Below, piece after piece: positions 35,585-44,397 of a stretch of 49,401 nucleotides of DNA. The DNA is taken from positions 1 through 49,401 of the forward strand of contig JAJDXG010000011.1 of NCBI GenBank assembly GCA_022823365.1. The letters are read 5' to 3'. The notes under the pieces are model-generated. The model saw nothing but the letters and a program-made list of their open reading frames with translations, made no database searches and had not been told where the DNA came from. Position numbers and translations under genes: made by a program. Position 1 is the stretch's first letter; every line of letters starts with the position of its first letter. The stretch is from Gemmatimonadota bacterium. GTDB lineage: Bacteria > Gemmatimonadota > Gemmatimonadetes > Longimicrobiales > Gaopeijiaceae.

Positions 35585-36562
35585 CTAGATGTCCAGCTCG
35601 ACGCCGATCCCGGCGGCGCGCGCCCGGTCGTAGACGAGTCTCGCCGTGGCCATGTCCTCGAGCGCCAGCCCCAGATGGATGGCGATGATGCGATCGCCCT
35701 CCGCCCGCCGTCCCGCGACCTTGCCCGCGATCACCTCGCTCAGTTGGGCGTGGGGCGTCGGCGTTTTGCGGAAATAGCCGCTTCCGCTCTGGTAGTAGGC
35801 AAACTGCGCGCTGTCGTCGGTGGTCAGCAGATCCGCCTCGCGAAACGCGTCCGCCTGCCAGTAGGAGTCGAAGTCCAGCGGGCAGGCGAAGGCGCCGGGC
35901 GCGAGCCATCCGGGCGGAATGGCGGGGTCGGGATCGAGCAGGATGGGGCCGCTGGTGATGACGATGTCCATCCCCCGTACCGCCTCGGCTACGGTTCCCA
36001 CCGGCCGCACCTCGACGCCCATGCGCTCGCCCATCTCTTCGGCATAGGCGTGCATCGCGGCCTGGTCGATGTCGTAGGCGTGCACCCGCTGCACGGGGAA
36101 CAGGGTGCACAGCGCCTCGAGGTTGCTGCGCCCCTGGACGCCGCAGGCGACGATGCCGACGCTCGCCGCATCCGGACGGGCGAGGTATTTGCCCGCAAGC
36201 GCCGACGCGGCCCCGGTGCGCATGGCCGTGATCCAGGTCGCGTCCATCACCGCGAGCGGCAGCCCGGTATCCGGATCGTTCAGCGTGATCAGCCCGGTGA
36301 TGTAGGGCAGTCCGTGCTCGGGATTGCCCGGATAGGCCGAGATCCACTTGATCCCGGCGGCATTCTGACGCTCGACGTAGGCCGGCATCGCGTGCAGGAA
36401 GGAGTCCCGCCGCGGATGGATGCCCGGCTTGGGCGGCATTTCCACCCGGCCCGCCGCCTTCTCCAGGAACATGAACTCCAGGGCATCGATGATCTCCGCC
36501 ATGGAGACCCCGGCTTGCTCGACGTGGGCGCGCGACAGGTAGAGGATGTTTCGCTGGGACAT
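35585..36562 (-). CDS. Ornithine cyclodeaminase / mu-crystallin family dehydrogenase
   Basis: A 325-residue member of the ornithine cyclodeaminase/mu-crystallin family. The N-terminal substrate domain contains VEMPPKPGIHPRRDSFLHAMPAY (read in two parts), with the lysine in AAGIKWISAYP. The Rossmann NAD site follows as VGIVACGVQGRSNLEAL. DIDQAAMHAYAEEMGERMG and MDIVITSG are typical next blocks. The family includes ornithine cyclodeaminase, alanine dehydrogenase and ketimine reductases, so the reaction is an imine/amino-acid interconversion with NAD(P), substrate undetermined. It is followed with no gap by the PNPOx-like gene. It lies 47 bases upstream of the end of the HEAT-cyclophilin gene. 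Confidence 0.88.
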   Translation of the reverse strand: MSQRNILYLSRAHVEQAGVSMAEIIDALEFMFLEKAAGRVEMPPKPGIHPRRDSFLHAMPAYVERQNAAGIKWISAYPGNPEHGLPYITGLITLNDPDTGLPLAVMDATWITAMRTGAASALAGKYLARPDAASVGIVACGVQGRSNLEALCTLFPVQRVHAYDIDQAAMHAYAEEMGERMGVEVRPVGTVAEAVRGMDIVITSGPILLDPDPAIPPGWLAPGAFACPLDFDSYWQADAFREADLLTTDDSAQFAYYQSGSGYFRKTPTPHAQLSEVIAGKVAGRRAEGDRIIAIHLGLALEDMATARLVYDRARAAGIGVELDI

Positions 36563-36609
36563 GACGCTGGTCTCGCGGGTGGGCGGGGATGGGGTTGGGT
36601 GACGGGAGC

Positions 36610-38766
36610 CTACTCGGGCGCCGGTTCCAGAACGCTCACCTCTTCCATGACGGCCCCTTCGAGGACGCCGTCGACCACCTCCATCCCTTCCACCACCCTG
36701 GCGATGATGGTGTAGTTGTGGTCGAGGCGGGGGTTGTCCACCAGGTTCACGAAGATCTGGCCGTCGCCGGTGTCGCGCCCCCGGGTCGAGATGCCGACGG
36801 TGCCGCGCACGTGCGAGCGCATGGTCAGTTCGTCGCGCGTATAGGGCCCGTCCCCGTGGTATTCGTTCGCCCCCGGGCTGCCTCCCTGGATGACGAAGTT
36901 GGGAACCACCCGATGGAAGGTGAGACCGTCGAAGTATCCTTCGCGCGCCAGGCGGACGAAGCGCGCCGTGTTGGCGGGCGACTCGAACGGGAGCAGCTCG
37001 AGGACGATCTCGCCGCCCTCGGCCATGCGGATCACGGCCCGGGAGGCGGCCATCTCGCCCATCTCCTCGAAGGTGGGCATCGGCGCCCGCTCCGGCGGCG
37101 AGGGACGAGCCCAGCGAAGGTCGCTTCCGGTCCACTCGTTGCGGAGGTATTCGGCGACCAGGGCAACCACCGGATCGTAGTCCTCCATGTAGGGCTGTAC
37201 GCGATCGAGGTCGTCCAGGGAACCCAACTCCCGTATCCTCTGCAGGAGTTCCAGGCGCACGTCCCGGTGGGTCTCCCTGCGATCGGCGCTCAAGCGCTCC
37301 AGCGCAGCGAAGGCGGCCGGCAACACATCCGGATGCGGGCTTCCGGCCAGCGATCGAGCCGCCGTCAGCACCAGCTGCGGATCGTCCGCGCCCAGGGCGT
37401 CGAGGTAGACCGAGTCGGCGTCGTTGCCCACCAGCGGCGCGAGCCCGGCGATGGCCGCCTCACGCACGTTCCAGTGCTCGTCACCGGCCAGCGCCAGGAG
37501 CGCGGGCACGAGTTCCAGGCGGGCCGCGGCGCGCGCGGCGTACATGCGCATCTGCCAGACCGGATGAGCGGAGAATGCGGGCAGCCGGCGGGCGGCCGTG
37601 AAGGACGAGACCGCGGCCAGCGTCACCAGGCCGTGCGCCGCCCGGTGCCAGTCGCCGGCCGACACGGAATCGGCCCGCTGGGCCAGTGCGTCGAGAGGCG
37701 CCAGAGCGGTCTCCGGCGGACAACCGGCGAGGCGGTCGATGGCCTCCAGGGCCACGTGCGCGCTCGAGTCCTGCAGCAACGCCACCAGCTCCGTGCAAGC
37801 CTGGCTGCCGTCCACCCGTTCGCTCAGGGCTCGCACGGCCTCCACCCGCACCAGGTGACTCGTGTCGGCGAGCGCCCGCGCGAGCGGTGCCCGCACCTCA
37901 TCGAGCGCGCCTTCCCCGATGGCGAGCACGGCAAGGCGTCGCACCTGCGCGTCCTCGTCGGCCAGCGCGGCCGCGATCACGTCTTCGGAGGGTCTTCCCG
38001 CACTCACCAGGCCCGCCATGGCAAGCCGCCGCACCTGCGCGCCCTCCTCGCCGTCCGCCGTGCGGTAGCCGGCCAACTCCGCGAGTGCCGCCAACACGAG
38101 CGGGGGAGGCGTGAACTGCGACTGCGTGCGAACCAGGTTCTCCAGCGCGCGAGCCCCGCCAAGAATGACGGAGTGGGACACCGACCGCAGGGCTGCGGTC
38201 CCGCCTCCCGCGAGCCCGTCGATCAGAGTCTCGAGCAGCAGGTCGTAGGCCTGCCGCACCTCATCGGCATTCCGGTACGAGAGCCGGCCCATCGCCTCCA
38301 GGACCGCGCCGCGCACCTCGGGATCCCTCTCGCGGGGCAGGTAGTTGATCAGCGCCGCCATCGCCCGGCGGGGGTCGCTGCCGGCAACCGCCTGCGCGCT
38401 GGCGTTGATGGCCTCGACCCTGATGGCGGCGTAGGAACTCTCCAACATGGACCCGATGTCCACCAGAACCGCAGGATTCTCCTGGCGCCCCAGCGCGCGC
38501 ACGGCAATCCGCTGCACCTCCGGGTCGGGCCAGGAGACTCCCTCCAGGAACGTGAAGTGCGCGGCCTCGTCCCGTGAACGGGAGTCCTCGGCCTCGAGAA
38601 CGCGGTGAAGGATCTCCTCGCTCCCGGGAAGCAGCCGGACCTCCCCCGCATCCCCCCCGTCGCCGCATCCGGCGACCAGACCACTGCCCAGGGTGACCGC
38701 GCAGATCAGGAATCTCCTGCGACCTGAGCGCCAAGCCGACCCGAAGCACCACAGTCTATCGAACAT
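36610..38766 (-). CDS. HEAT-repeat lipoprotein with C-terminal cyclophilin peptidyl-prolyl isomerase
   Basis: A 718-residue exported protein. A lipoprotein signal (RRRFLICAVTLGSGLVAGC) is followed by about 530 residues of HEAT-like helical repeats, for example DPEVRGAVLEAMGRLSY, DAQVRRLAVLAIGEGALDEV and SAHVALEAIDRLAG. From about residue 570 there is a cyclophilin domain with the catalytic signatures FHRVVPNFVIQGG and GQIFVNLVDNPRLD. HEAT repeats bind proteins, so the protein probably brings periplasmic or outer-membrane clients to the isomerase domain (inference). I chose the ATG at 38766 because GGAAGGGGTGG lies just upstream; one at 38802 is possible. Genes of this domain order seem unusual outside a few phyla. 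Confidence 0.88.
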   Translation of the reverse strand: MFDRLWCFGSAWRSGRRRFLICAVTLGSGLVAGCGDGGDAGEVRLLPGSEEILHRVLEAEDSRSRDEAAHFTFLEGVSWPDPEVQRIAVRALGRQENPAVLVDIGSMLESSYAAIRVEAINASAQAVAGSDPRRAMAALINYLPRERDPEVRGAVLEAMGRLSYRNADEVRQAYDLLLETLIDGLAGGGTAALRSVSHSVILGGARALENLVRTQSQFTPPPLVLAALAELAGYRTADGEEGAQVRRLAMAGLVSAGRPSEDVIAAALADEDAQVRRLAVLAIGEGALDEVRAPLARALADTSHLVRVEAVRALSERVDGSQACTELVALLQDSSAHVALEAIDRLAGCPPETALAPLDALAQRADSVSAGDWHRAAHGLVTLAAVSSFTAARRLPAFSAHPVWQMRMYAARAAARLELVPALLALAGDEHWNVREAAIAGLAPLVGNDADSVYLDALGADDPQLVLTAARSLAGSPHPDVLPAAFAALERLSADRRETHRDVRLELLQRIRELGSLDDLDRVQPYMEDYDPVVALVAEYLRNEWTGSDLRWARPSPPERAPMPTFEEMGEMAASRAVIRMAEGGEIVLELLPFESPANTARFVRLAREGYFDGLTFHRVVPNFVIQGGSPGANEYHGDGPYTRDELTMRSHVRGTVGISTRGRDTGDGQIFVNLVDNPRLDHNYTIIARVVEGMEVVDGVLEGAVMEEVSVLEPAPE

Positions 38767-38879
38767 CCCGTCCACCCCTTCCTCGCGTTTCGTTCCCGTC
38801 ATGCCTGTTGCCCGGCCCGCCGCCCCGGCCGGGTACCCTGCATCGCCGCGCGGCGTTCGCCTGTGGCGAAACACGGAAT

Positions 38880-38907
38880 AGATTAGAGTACGTAGCCCCG
38901 TTGACAA
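38880..38907 (-). promoter_or_regulatory. Possible sigma-70-type promoter for the HEAT-cyclophilin gene
   Basis: Reading the minus strand, TTGTCA (38907-38902) and TAATCT (38885-38880) are spaced by 16 bases and would start a transcript about 107 bases before the ATG at 38766. This 197-base gap is divergent: the winged-helix membrane protein starts at 38964 on the other strand. TTGACA (38901-38906) on the plus strand has no fitting -10 box 17 bases downstream. Confidence 0.35.
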
Positions 38908-38963
38908 GAATCGCGCGCGCTGATCCCGCGATCCACGATCCCCGAAACCCCGGACGCGACACG

Positions 38964-40562
38964 ATGGCGACCGCACTTCCGGCCACCGGTCTCGACACCC
39001 CGATCGCCGACCCACTGCGCCGCGCCCTCCGCGGCCTGGGCGGCCGCGCCACCGTCGGCGACGTCATGGCCGCCACCGGACTCGCCCAGGCGGACGCCGA
39101 GTCCGGTCTCAAAGGGCTGCTGGAAACCTACCAGGGGCACGTGGAGGTCGGGGAAGAGGGCGATATCGTGTACGCCTTCCAGCGCCGCCTGCTGCGACGG
39201 GACCACACGCCCTTCTGGATTCGCTTCCGCGCGGCGGCGGCGCGCGTGCTCAAGACCGCGTTCAAGATCTGGATCGTGGTCATGCTGGTGGTCTATTTCG
39301 TCGTCTTCGTGACCCTGCTGATCGCGGCCCTGATCGCCGCCTCCAGGGGGAACGACCGCAACGGCGGCTCCATCCTGGGCGGCGGACGACACCGCGGCGG
39401 AGGCTTCAACTTCCCCTTCCTGTTCTGGATCTGGGCCCCCGACTGGCGCCTCGGCCAGCCGTATTACGGCAACCGGTTCGAGCGCCGGAGCGGCAGGAAG
39501 GTGCCCTTCTACAAGAAGGTGTTCGCCTTCGTCTTCGGTCCCGATCGGCCGCGCGCCAGCCTGCGGGATCGCGACCGCAGCGTCATCCGCCTCATCCGGG
39601 CGCGCAAGGGAACGCTCACCGTGCCCGAGCTTGTACGCCACACGGGGCTGACGGTCCCGGAGGCGGAGGAGGAGATGGGGCGGCTGATGGGAGCTTACGC
39701 GGGCGATGTGCACGTCTCCCGCGGCGGCGAACTGGTCTACAGTTTCGGCGAACTGCTGGTGAGCGCCCACGGCAAGGTCAGAGCGCGCGAGCCCGCGCCG
39801 GCGTGGCAGCGACTGGAGAAGGCGGCCGAGTTCACCGGCAACAAGACCGGAACCAACGTGCTCATCGGTTCTCTGAACGGGTTCAACCTGCTGGCGGCGC
39901 TTTCCGCCCCGGTGCTGATCTTTCCCCCGCTGGGTCTGGGGGGGCCGGGGGCCGAGATCGGCCTGATCTGGGTGCCCGCGGTCTTCAGCACGCTCTTCTT
40001 CTCGGTGCCGCTGGTGAGGTGGGTCGGCCACAGGACCGAGAACGCCCGCCGACGCCTGCGCAACATGCGCAAGGTGCTGCTGGGAATGGTCTTCCGGCAG
40101 AGCCTCGGGGGGGGAGCCGCGCTCTCGGCGGAGCGCGCCACGGACGATGTTCGAATCGCGCTTGTCGACCCGAACATCGGCGCGGCCGACGTGCGCAAAC
40201 AGCTCCAGGGCATCGCCGCCGAGTTCGACGCCGAGGTCGAGCCCGCCGATTCCGGCCAGATCGTCTACCGCTTCCCCTCGATTCGATCGTCTCTCCTCGG
40301 GGGAGAGGAGGTGCGGTCCGCGCTCCGCCTGGACAAGCGTTCGGTCGGACGCGTGGTCTACTCGAGCGGGGACACCCCGGAGGAGGAGTCGGCCAGGGCA
40401 ATGGCCAACTTCGACCGCGAGCTGCGCAAGTCCGTGTCCGCCCCCGACTCGGTGCGCTACCTGGACGACCTCGAGCTCGCCGGCGTCGAGACTCCCTCCC
40501 CGTCGGGACGTCAGGTGAGGGTGCGGGGTCCAGCGAGGCCGAGGCGCCGGCGGAGGTGGTGA
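38964..40562 (+). CDS. Membrane protein with three winged-helix-like repeats
   Basis: A 532-residue protein I do not recognise as a named family. It contains three copies of a unit of about 55 residues at 17-73, 206-262 and 391-438. Each has a helix-turn-helix-like part followed by a strand pair ending in G(D/E/Q)(I/L)VY.F: GDIVYAF, GELVYSF and GQIVYRF. The HTH-like parts read TVGDVMAATGLAQADAESGL and TVPELVRHTGLTVPEAEEEM. Between repeats 1 and 2 is one strong membrane helix (about 100-125); between 2 and 3 is a pair (about 305-350). The repeats may be cytoplasmic protein-binding modules rather than DNA-binding. Its stop overlaps the start of the DUF5916 gene (GTGA), and the C-terminus is an Arg-rich tail. 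Confidence 0.7.
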   Translation: MATALPATGLDTPIADPLRRALRGLGGRATVGDVMAATGLAQADAESGLKGLLETYQGHVEVGEEGDIVYAFQRRLLRRDHTPFWIRFRAAAARVLKTAFKIWIVVMLVVYFVVFVTLLIAALIAASRGNDRNGGSILGGGRHRGGGFNFPFLFWIWAPDWRLGQPYYGNRFERRSGRKVPFYKKVFAFVFGPDRPRASLRDRDRSVIRLIRARKGTLTVPELVRHTGLTVPEAEEEMGRLMGAYAGDVHVSRGGELVYSFGELLVSAHGKVRAREPAPAWQRLEKAAEFTGNKTGTNVLIGSLNGFNLLAALSAPVLIFPPLGLGGPGAEIGLIWVPAVFSTLFFSVPLVRWVGHRTENARRRLRNMRKVLLGMVFRQSLGGGAALSAERATDDVRIALVDPNIGAADVRKQLQGIAAEFDAEVEPADSGQIVYRFPSIRSSLLGGEEVRSALRLDKRSVGRVVYSSGDTPEEESARAMANFDRELRKSVSAPDSVRYLDDLELAGVETPSPSGRQVRVRGPARPRRRRRW

Positions 40563-43378
40563 ACCGCCCGAACCGGACGGGTCTGCGCACGCCGGGTGCC
40601 GTGCGTCCGGCCGGATCGATGGCTGCGCTCCTGCTGGTCGCCTCACTCAATTCTCTCCCCGCCCCGGTGTCTCTGGCCGCCCAGCAGAACGACGGCGGCG
40701 GCGTGCCGGCGCTTGCGGTGGTGCCCCACGCGGAAGCCCCCGAGGCGCGCGCCCTCCGAACGCCCACCGGCATCCGGATCGACGGCCGGCTGGAGGAGAT
40801 GCCGTGGAACGACGCCGCGCCGGTGACGGAGTTCACCCAGATGGACCCGGACGAGGGCTTCCCGGTCAGCGAGCGAACCGAGGTCCGATTCCTGTACGAC
40901 GACGACGCGCTCTACGTGGGCGCGCGGCTGCTGGACTCGGCGCCGGTCACCACCCGGCTCGCCCGCCGGGATGCAGGGGTGCCCGATTCGGACTTCTTCA
41001 CGGTGACCGTGGACAGCTACCACGATCACCGCACCGCCTATCGCTTCTCCACCAACCCCTCGGGCATGAAGCGCGACGAGGTTCTGAGCGGCGGATCGGG
41101 CATTTTCGGGGGAGGCAGGGGTGACGGCCGCGGGGACAGTTCGTGGGACCCCGTGTGGGACGTCGCCACCTCGATCACGGACCAGGGCTGGTTCGTTGAG
41201 ATGCGCATCCCCTTCAGCCAGCTGCGGTTCAGTACGGCCGACGATCAGGTGTGGGGTCTCCAGGTCGAGCGCACCATCAACCGCAACCAGGAGCGCGCCG
41301 TCTTCTCCTTCACGCCCAAGCTGGAACCGGGCGGCGTGGCGCGATTCGGGCACCTCGGAGGAATCGCGGGCGTCGCTTCCGGACGCAGGCTCGAGATCCT
41401 GCCCTACGCCGGGCTGAGCGCCGAGTACATCCGCCAGACGGCGCCGGCCGATGTGACCTTCAGCAATCCCTTCCGCTCGGGCTCGGACTATTTCGGGCGG
41501 GCGGGCGCCGACCTCAAGTACCGGCTGGGCTCGAACCTCACCCTCGACGCCACCGTCAATCCCGACTTCGGCCAGGTCGAGGTGGACCCGGCGGTGATCA
41601 ACCTCACGGCCTTCGAGACCCGCTTTGACGAGCGGCGTCCCTTCTTCGTGGAGGGCGGGGAGATCTTCCAGTTCGCGCGCGGCGGACCGGGGGGCAGTAC
41701 CGGACGCCCCCCGACGGTCATGTACTCGCGCCGCATCGGCCGGCGGCCGCAGGGACCGATGGCGGCGGGCGCGGTATTCTCGGACGCACCCACCGCAACC
41801 ACCATCGTCGGGGCCGCCAAGATCAGCGGGAAGGTGGGCGACGGCTGGTCGGTCGGGCTGCTGGAGGCGGTGACCGGGCGCGAGATTGCTCCGTACGTGG
41901 ACGCCGGCGGGATCCGCGGCGAAGCCGAACTCGAACCCGCGACCAACTACCTGGCGGGAAGGCTCCGCCGCGACCTCCGCGACGGCCTCACCCAGCTGGG
42001 CGCCATGGCCACGGCCGTCAACCGCAACCTCTCGGGCAGCATCCTGGGCGACCGCCTGCACTCCTCGGCGTACGTCGCCGGGGTGGATTTCATCCACGAG
42101 TGGGAGGATCGCTCCTGGCGCATCAACGGCGCCTTCTCCCGCAGCCTGGTCTCGGGCAGCGAGGCGACCATCCTGCGCACACAGCATTCCTCGGCCCGGT
42201 ACTTTCAGCGCCCCGACGACAACCGCGTGCTGGACCCCGACGCCACCTCGCTGGGCGGCCACTACGCCATGTTCGACGTGAACAAGCAGTCGGGATCGTT
42301 CACGGCGCGCATTGCCATGGCGAGCATCAGCCCGGGCTACGAGGTCAACGACATCGGCTTCCAGACCGAAGCCGACCGCATCATGCTCGACACCCACCTC
42401 ACCTGGCGCCAGCCGCGCCCGGGGACCTGGCTGCGCAACTGGTCGGTCTCCGGCGGTCCCGACGGCAAGTGGAACACGGCCGGCGACCGCCTGCACTCGG
42501 AGTTCAACGCCAACCTGAACTGGCAGTGGCTGAACTACTGGGGCGGCTCGGTGCGCGGGGTCATCCGGGCTCCCACCGACAACGACCGCCTGACCCGCGG
42601 CGGCCCTCTGGCGCGCCACCCCCAGTACTACGCCGGCAACGCGAACCTCTCCTCCGATTCCCGGCAGCCCGTAAGCGGACGGGCCAGCTACAACTGGGCT
42701 TTCGACGAAGCCGGATCCTGGAGCCACACCGGATCGCTGAACGTCACCTACAAGTCGGGCGAGAAGCTGGAGCTGCATCTCGGCCCCCGGCTCACGCGCG
42801 CCTACGCCGATGCCCAGTACGTGACCTCGCGCGACGACCCGCTGGCCACCGCCACCTTCGGTCGACGCTACATCTTTGCCCCCATCGATCAGACCACGCT
42901 GTCGCTCGACACCCGGCTGAACGTGACCTTCTCGCCCACCCTGACCCTCCAGGTCTACGCCCAGCCGCTCATCTCCAGCGGAGACTACGGGGGCCTGAAG
43001 GAATTCCGGACGCCGGGCACCTTCGACTTCCTGCGCTACGGCGAAGACGCCGGGACCATGTACCGGCTGGAGAGCGGCGGCTTCCTGATCGATCCCGACG
43101 GCTCCGGCGCGGCCCCGGAGATCACCATCCACGACCGGGACTTCAACGTGCGCAGCCTGCGCGGCAACGCGGTGCTGCGCTGGGAGTGGAGCCCCGGGTC
43201 AACGCTCTTCCTGGTGTGGCAGCAGCGCCGCTACCACCGCGCGCTGCGGGATGCCTGGGACCCGCTCGCGTCCGACGGCATCGGCGACTTCGACTTCCGC
43301 TACGACGCCGGCGAACTGGTGCGCATCCGCCCGGACAACATCTTCCTGGTCAAGGTGAACTACTGGCTGAACCTGTGA
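40559..43378 (+). CDS. DUF5916 outer-membrane protein with CBM9-like N-domain
   Basis: A 939-residue exported protein. The signal peptide ends near PAPVSLAAQQ. A carbohydrate-binding-family-9-like beta domain follows (about residues 65-230: IRIDGRLEEMPWNDAAPVTEF and the YDDDALYVGARLLDS strand). The rest is a large beta-rich region of the DUF5916 family, with FNPDFGQVEVDPAVINLTAF-like signature (NPDFGQVEVDPAVINLT), FDERRPFFVEGGEIF and a C-terminal barrel with strongly alternating strands ending in WLNL. It is widespread in Gemmatimonadota and Bacteroidota, function not established. The GTG at 40559 overlaps the upstream stop and has GGAGG in front; the ATG at 40619 is an alternative. Confidence 0.88.
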   Translation: MNRPNRTGLRTPGAVRPAGSMAALLLVASLNSLPAPVSLAAQQNDGGGVPALAVVPHAEAPEARALRTPTGIRIDGRLEEMPWNDAAPVTEFTQMDPDEGFPVSERTEVRFLYDDDALYVGARLLDSAPVTTRLARRDAGVPDSDFFTVTVDSYHDHRTAYRFSTNPSGMKRDEVLSGGSGIFGGGRGDGRGDSSWDPVWDVATSITDQGWFVEMRIPFSQLRFSTADDQVWGLQVERTINRNQERAVFSFTPKLEPGGVARFGHLGGIAGVASGRRLEILPYAGLSAEYIRQTAPADVTFSNPFRSGSDYFGRAGADLKYRLGSNLTLDATVNPDFGQVEVDPAVINLTAFETRFDERRPFFVEGGEIFQFARGGPGGSTGRPPTVMYSRRIGRRPQGPMAAGAVFSDAPTATTIVGAAKISGKVGDGWSVGLLEAVTGREIAPYVDAGGIRGEAELEPATNYLAGRLRRDLRDGLTQLGAMATAVNRNLSGSILGDRLHSSAYVAGVDFIHEWEDRSWRINGAFSRSLVSGSEATILRTQHSSARYFQRPDDNRVLDPDATSLGGHYAMFDVNKQSGSFTARIAMASISPGYEVNDIGFQTEADRIMLDTHLTWRQPRPGTWLRNWSVSGGPDGKWNTAGDRLHSEFNANLNWQWLNYWGGSVRGVIRAPTDNDRLTRGGPLARHPQYYAGNANLSSDSRQPVSGRASYNWAFDEAGSWSHTGSLNVTYKSGEKLELHLGPRLTRAYADAQYVTSRDDPLATATFGRRYIFAPIDQTTLSLDTRLNVTFSPTLTLQVYAQPLISSGDYGGLKEFRTPGTFDFLRYGEDAGTMYRLESGGFLIDPDGSGAAPEITIHDRDFNVRSLRGNAVLRWEWSPGSTLFLVWQQRRYHRALRDAWDPLASDGIGDFDFRYDAGELVRIRPDNIFLVKVNYWLNL

Positions 43379-43389
43379 GGGGGTAGCGT

Positions 43390-43872
43390 CTATCCGAACA
43401 GTCGCTCATCCCACCGCACCGGCATCTCGGGGCCGGTCTGGAACTGTGGGAACTCCGGATGGTCGGCGTTGACGACCACGTTCCGTTCCATGCGCGTCAC
43501 AACGGAGGGTACCAGCAGGAGCGCGCTCCGTCGTTGCGCATGCCAATCATGGCCGAATCGGCGCGCCGCAGGACTCCCGGGCAGATGCCAACCCGGAATT
43601 GACTCCACGTCAACAACCTCGTAACTGGTGCCGGCCGGGACCAGGATCTCGATGAAGTGCTGGTTCGCCGGCGGAACGCCGCTCCACCGGACCAGCATCT
43701 CAAGCATGGCAGTCGAGTAGTGCGCGGAAGCGTAGATGACCCGGTCACCGCGCCTGTGCCAGCGCCCGTGAACGCTCCGGGCCCCGTCGGCGCTGTAGAT
43801 CCTCCACCTGCCCTCCGGGTCGCCGATCCTGAATGCGTGGAGCGACTCTGATAGTCGCCGGGAACCAGTCAA
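43390..43872 (-). CDS. RES-domain toxin (NAD+ phosphorylase type)
   Basis: A 160-residue RES-domain protein. RES toxins of RES-Xre toxin-antitoxin modules deplete NAD+ or ADP-ribosylate targets to arrest growth. The catalytic residues can be placed as Arg37 (HGRWH), Tyr47 (VIYAS), Glu58 (AMLEML) and Ser123 (LVPSVV). The start is a TTG overlapping the antitoxin stop (TTGA). Toxin after antitoxin, translationally coupled, is the normal layout. It converges on the DUF5916 gene with an 11-base gap. Identity as a RES toxin is well supported; whether it is active cannot be seen. Confidence 0.88.
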   Translation of the reverse strand: MTGSRRLSESLHAFRIGDPEGRWRIYSADGARSVHGRWHRRGDRVIYASAHYSTAMLEMLVRWSGVPPANQHFIEILVPAGTSYEVVDVESIPGWHLPGSPAARRFGHDWHAQRRSALLLVPSVVTRMERNVVVNADHPEFPQFQTGPEMPVRWDERLFG

Positions 43873-44363
43873 ACGGCGACGCCGGCTTCCGCGCGCCGCA
43901 CGAGATTGAGCACGACATCCGCCCCGGCGGAGCAGGAGACCGCCATCTCATAAGGCGTGGCACCATCGAGCAGTAAATGGGGACGGTGGAGAAAAGCGTC
44001 CATTCGTCGCTTGTCTCCGTGGAGCGCGCGCCCCAAGGCATGGAGCACCCGCCCGAGCTCGTAAATCCTCTCACTGTGTCGGCGAGAGAGAGGCTTCCGG
44101 CTCTTGCGGCGCCGGCGGAGCGTGGCTTCCGAAACCACGGTGCCGATGACGCGCGATGGCCCGAGCAACTCGTAGAGCGCGGAGACACAACTCGTCGGGA
44201 GCCCTGCAGCGACTCTGCGGGCCAGAGCAACCTCGTTCAGGCTCTCCGCATCGGTCAGCTTCAACAGCCGACCGAGCTGCACGGTCTCGCTTCCGTGCAA
44301 GCAGTCAGGGCTAGCGTAGGCTTCGAGCACTTCCACGAGCAACTCCTGTGGCGGAAACGTCAC
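43869..44363 (-). CDS. Xre/MbcA/ParS-family antitoxin (DUF2384)
   Basis: A 164-residue antitoxin partner of the RES toxin. The C-terminal half is DUF2384: AFLHRPHLLLDGATPYEMAVS, then VVLNLVRRAEAGV, which neutralises the toxin. The N-terminal Xre-like helices (ALYELLGPSRVIGTVVSEATLRRRRKSRKPLS, in two parts) would bind the operator. The start is a GTG that lies in the first of two palindromes; an overlapping ATG runs into an immediate stop. With the -10 box just upstream, the mRNA may be nearly leaderless. This antitoxin probably represses its own promoter through the palindromes listed separately. Confidence 0.88.
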   Translation of the reverse strand: MTFPPQELLVEVLEAYASPDCLHGSETVQLGRLLKLTDAESLNEVALARRVAAGLPTSCVSALYELLGPSRVIGTVVSEATLRRRRKSRKPLSRRHSERIYELGRVLHALGRALHGDKRRMDAFLHRPHLLLDGATPYEMAVSCSAGADVVLNLVRRAEAGVAV

Positions 44364-44390
44364 ATGACGGCAATATAGCAGTCACGTGAC
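44358..44390 (-). promoter_or_regulatory. Autoregulatory operator and promoter of the RES/Xre module
   Basis: Two similar palindromes, CGTCACATGACG (44358-44369, one mismatch) and GTCACGTGAC (44381-44390, perfect), have centres 22 bases apart, two helical turns. Between them, on the minus strand, is TATATT (44377-44372), a good -10 box. The start point about 7 bases downstream would fall at 44364-44365, next to the GTG start. Antitoxin bound to both sites would cover the promoter. No clear -35 hexamer is seen. Confidence 0.55.
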
Positions 44391-44397
44391 AGCCACG

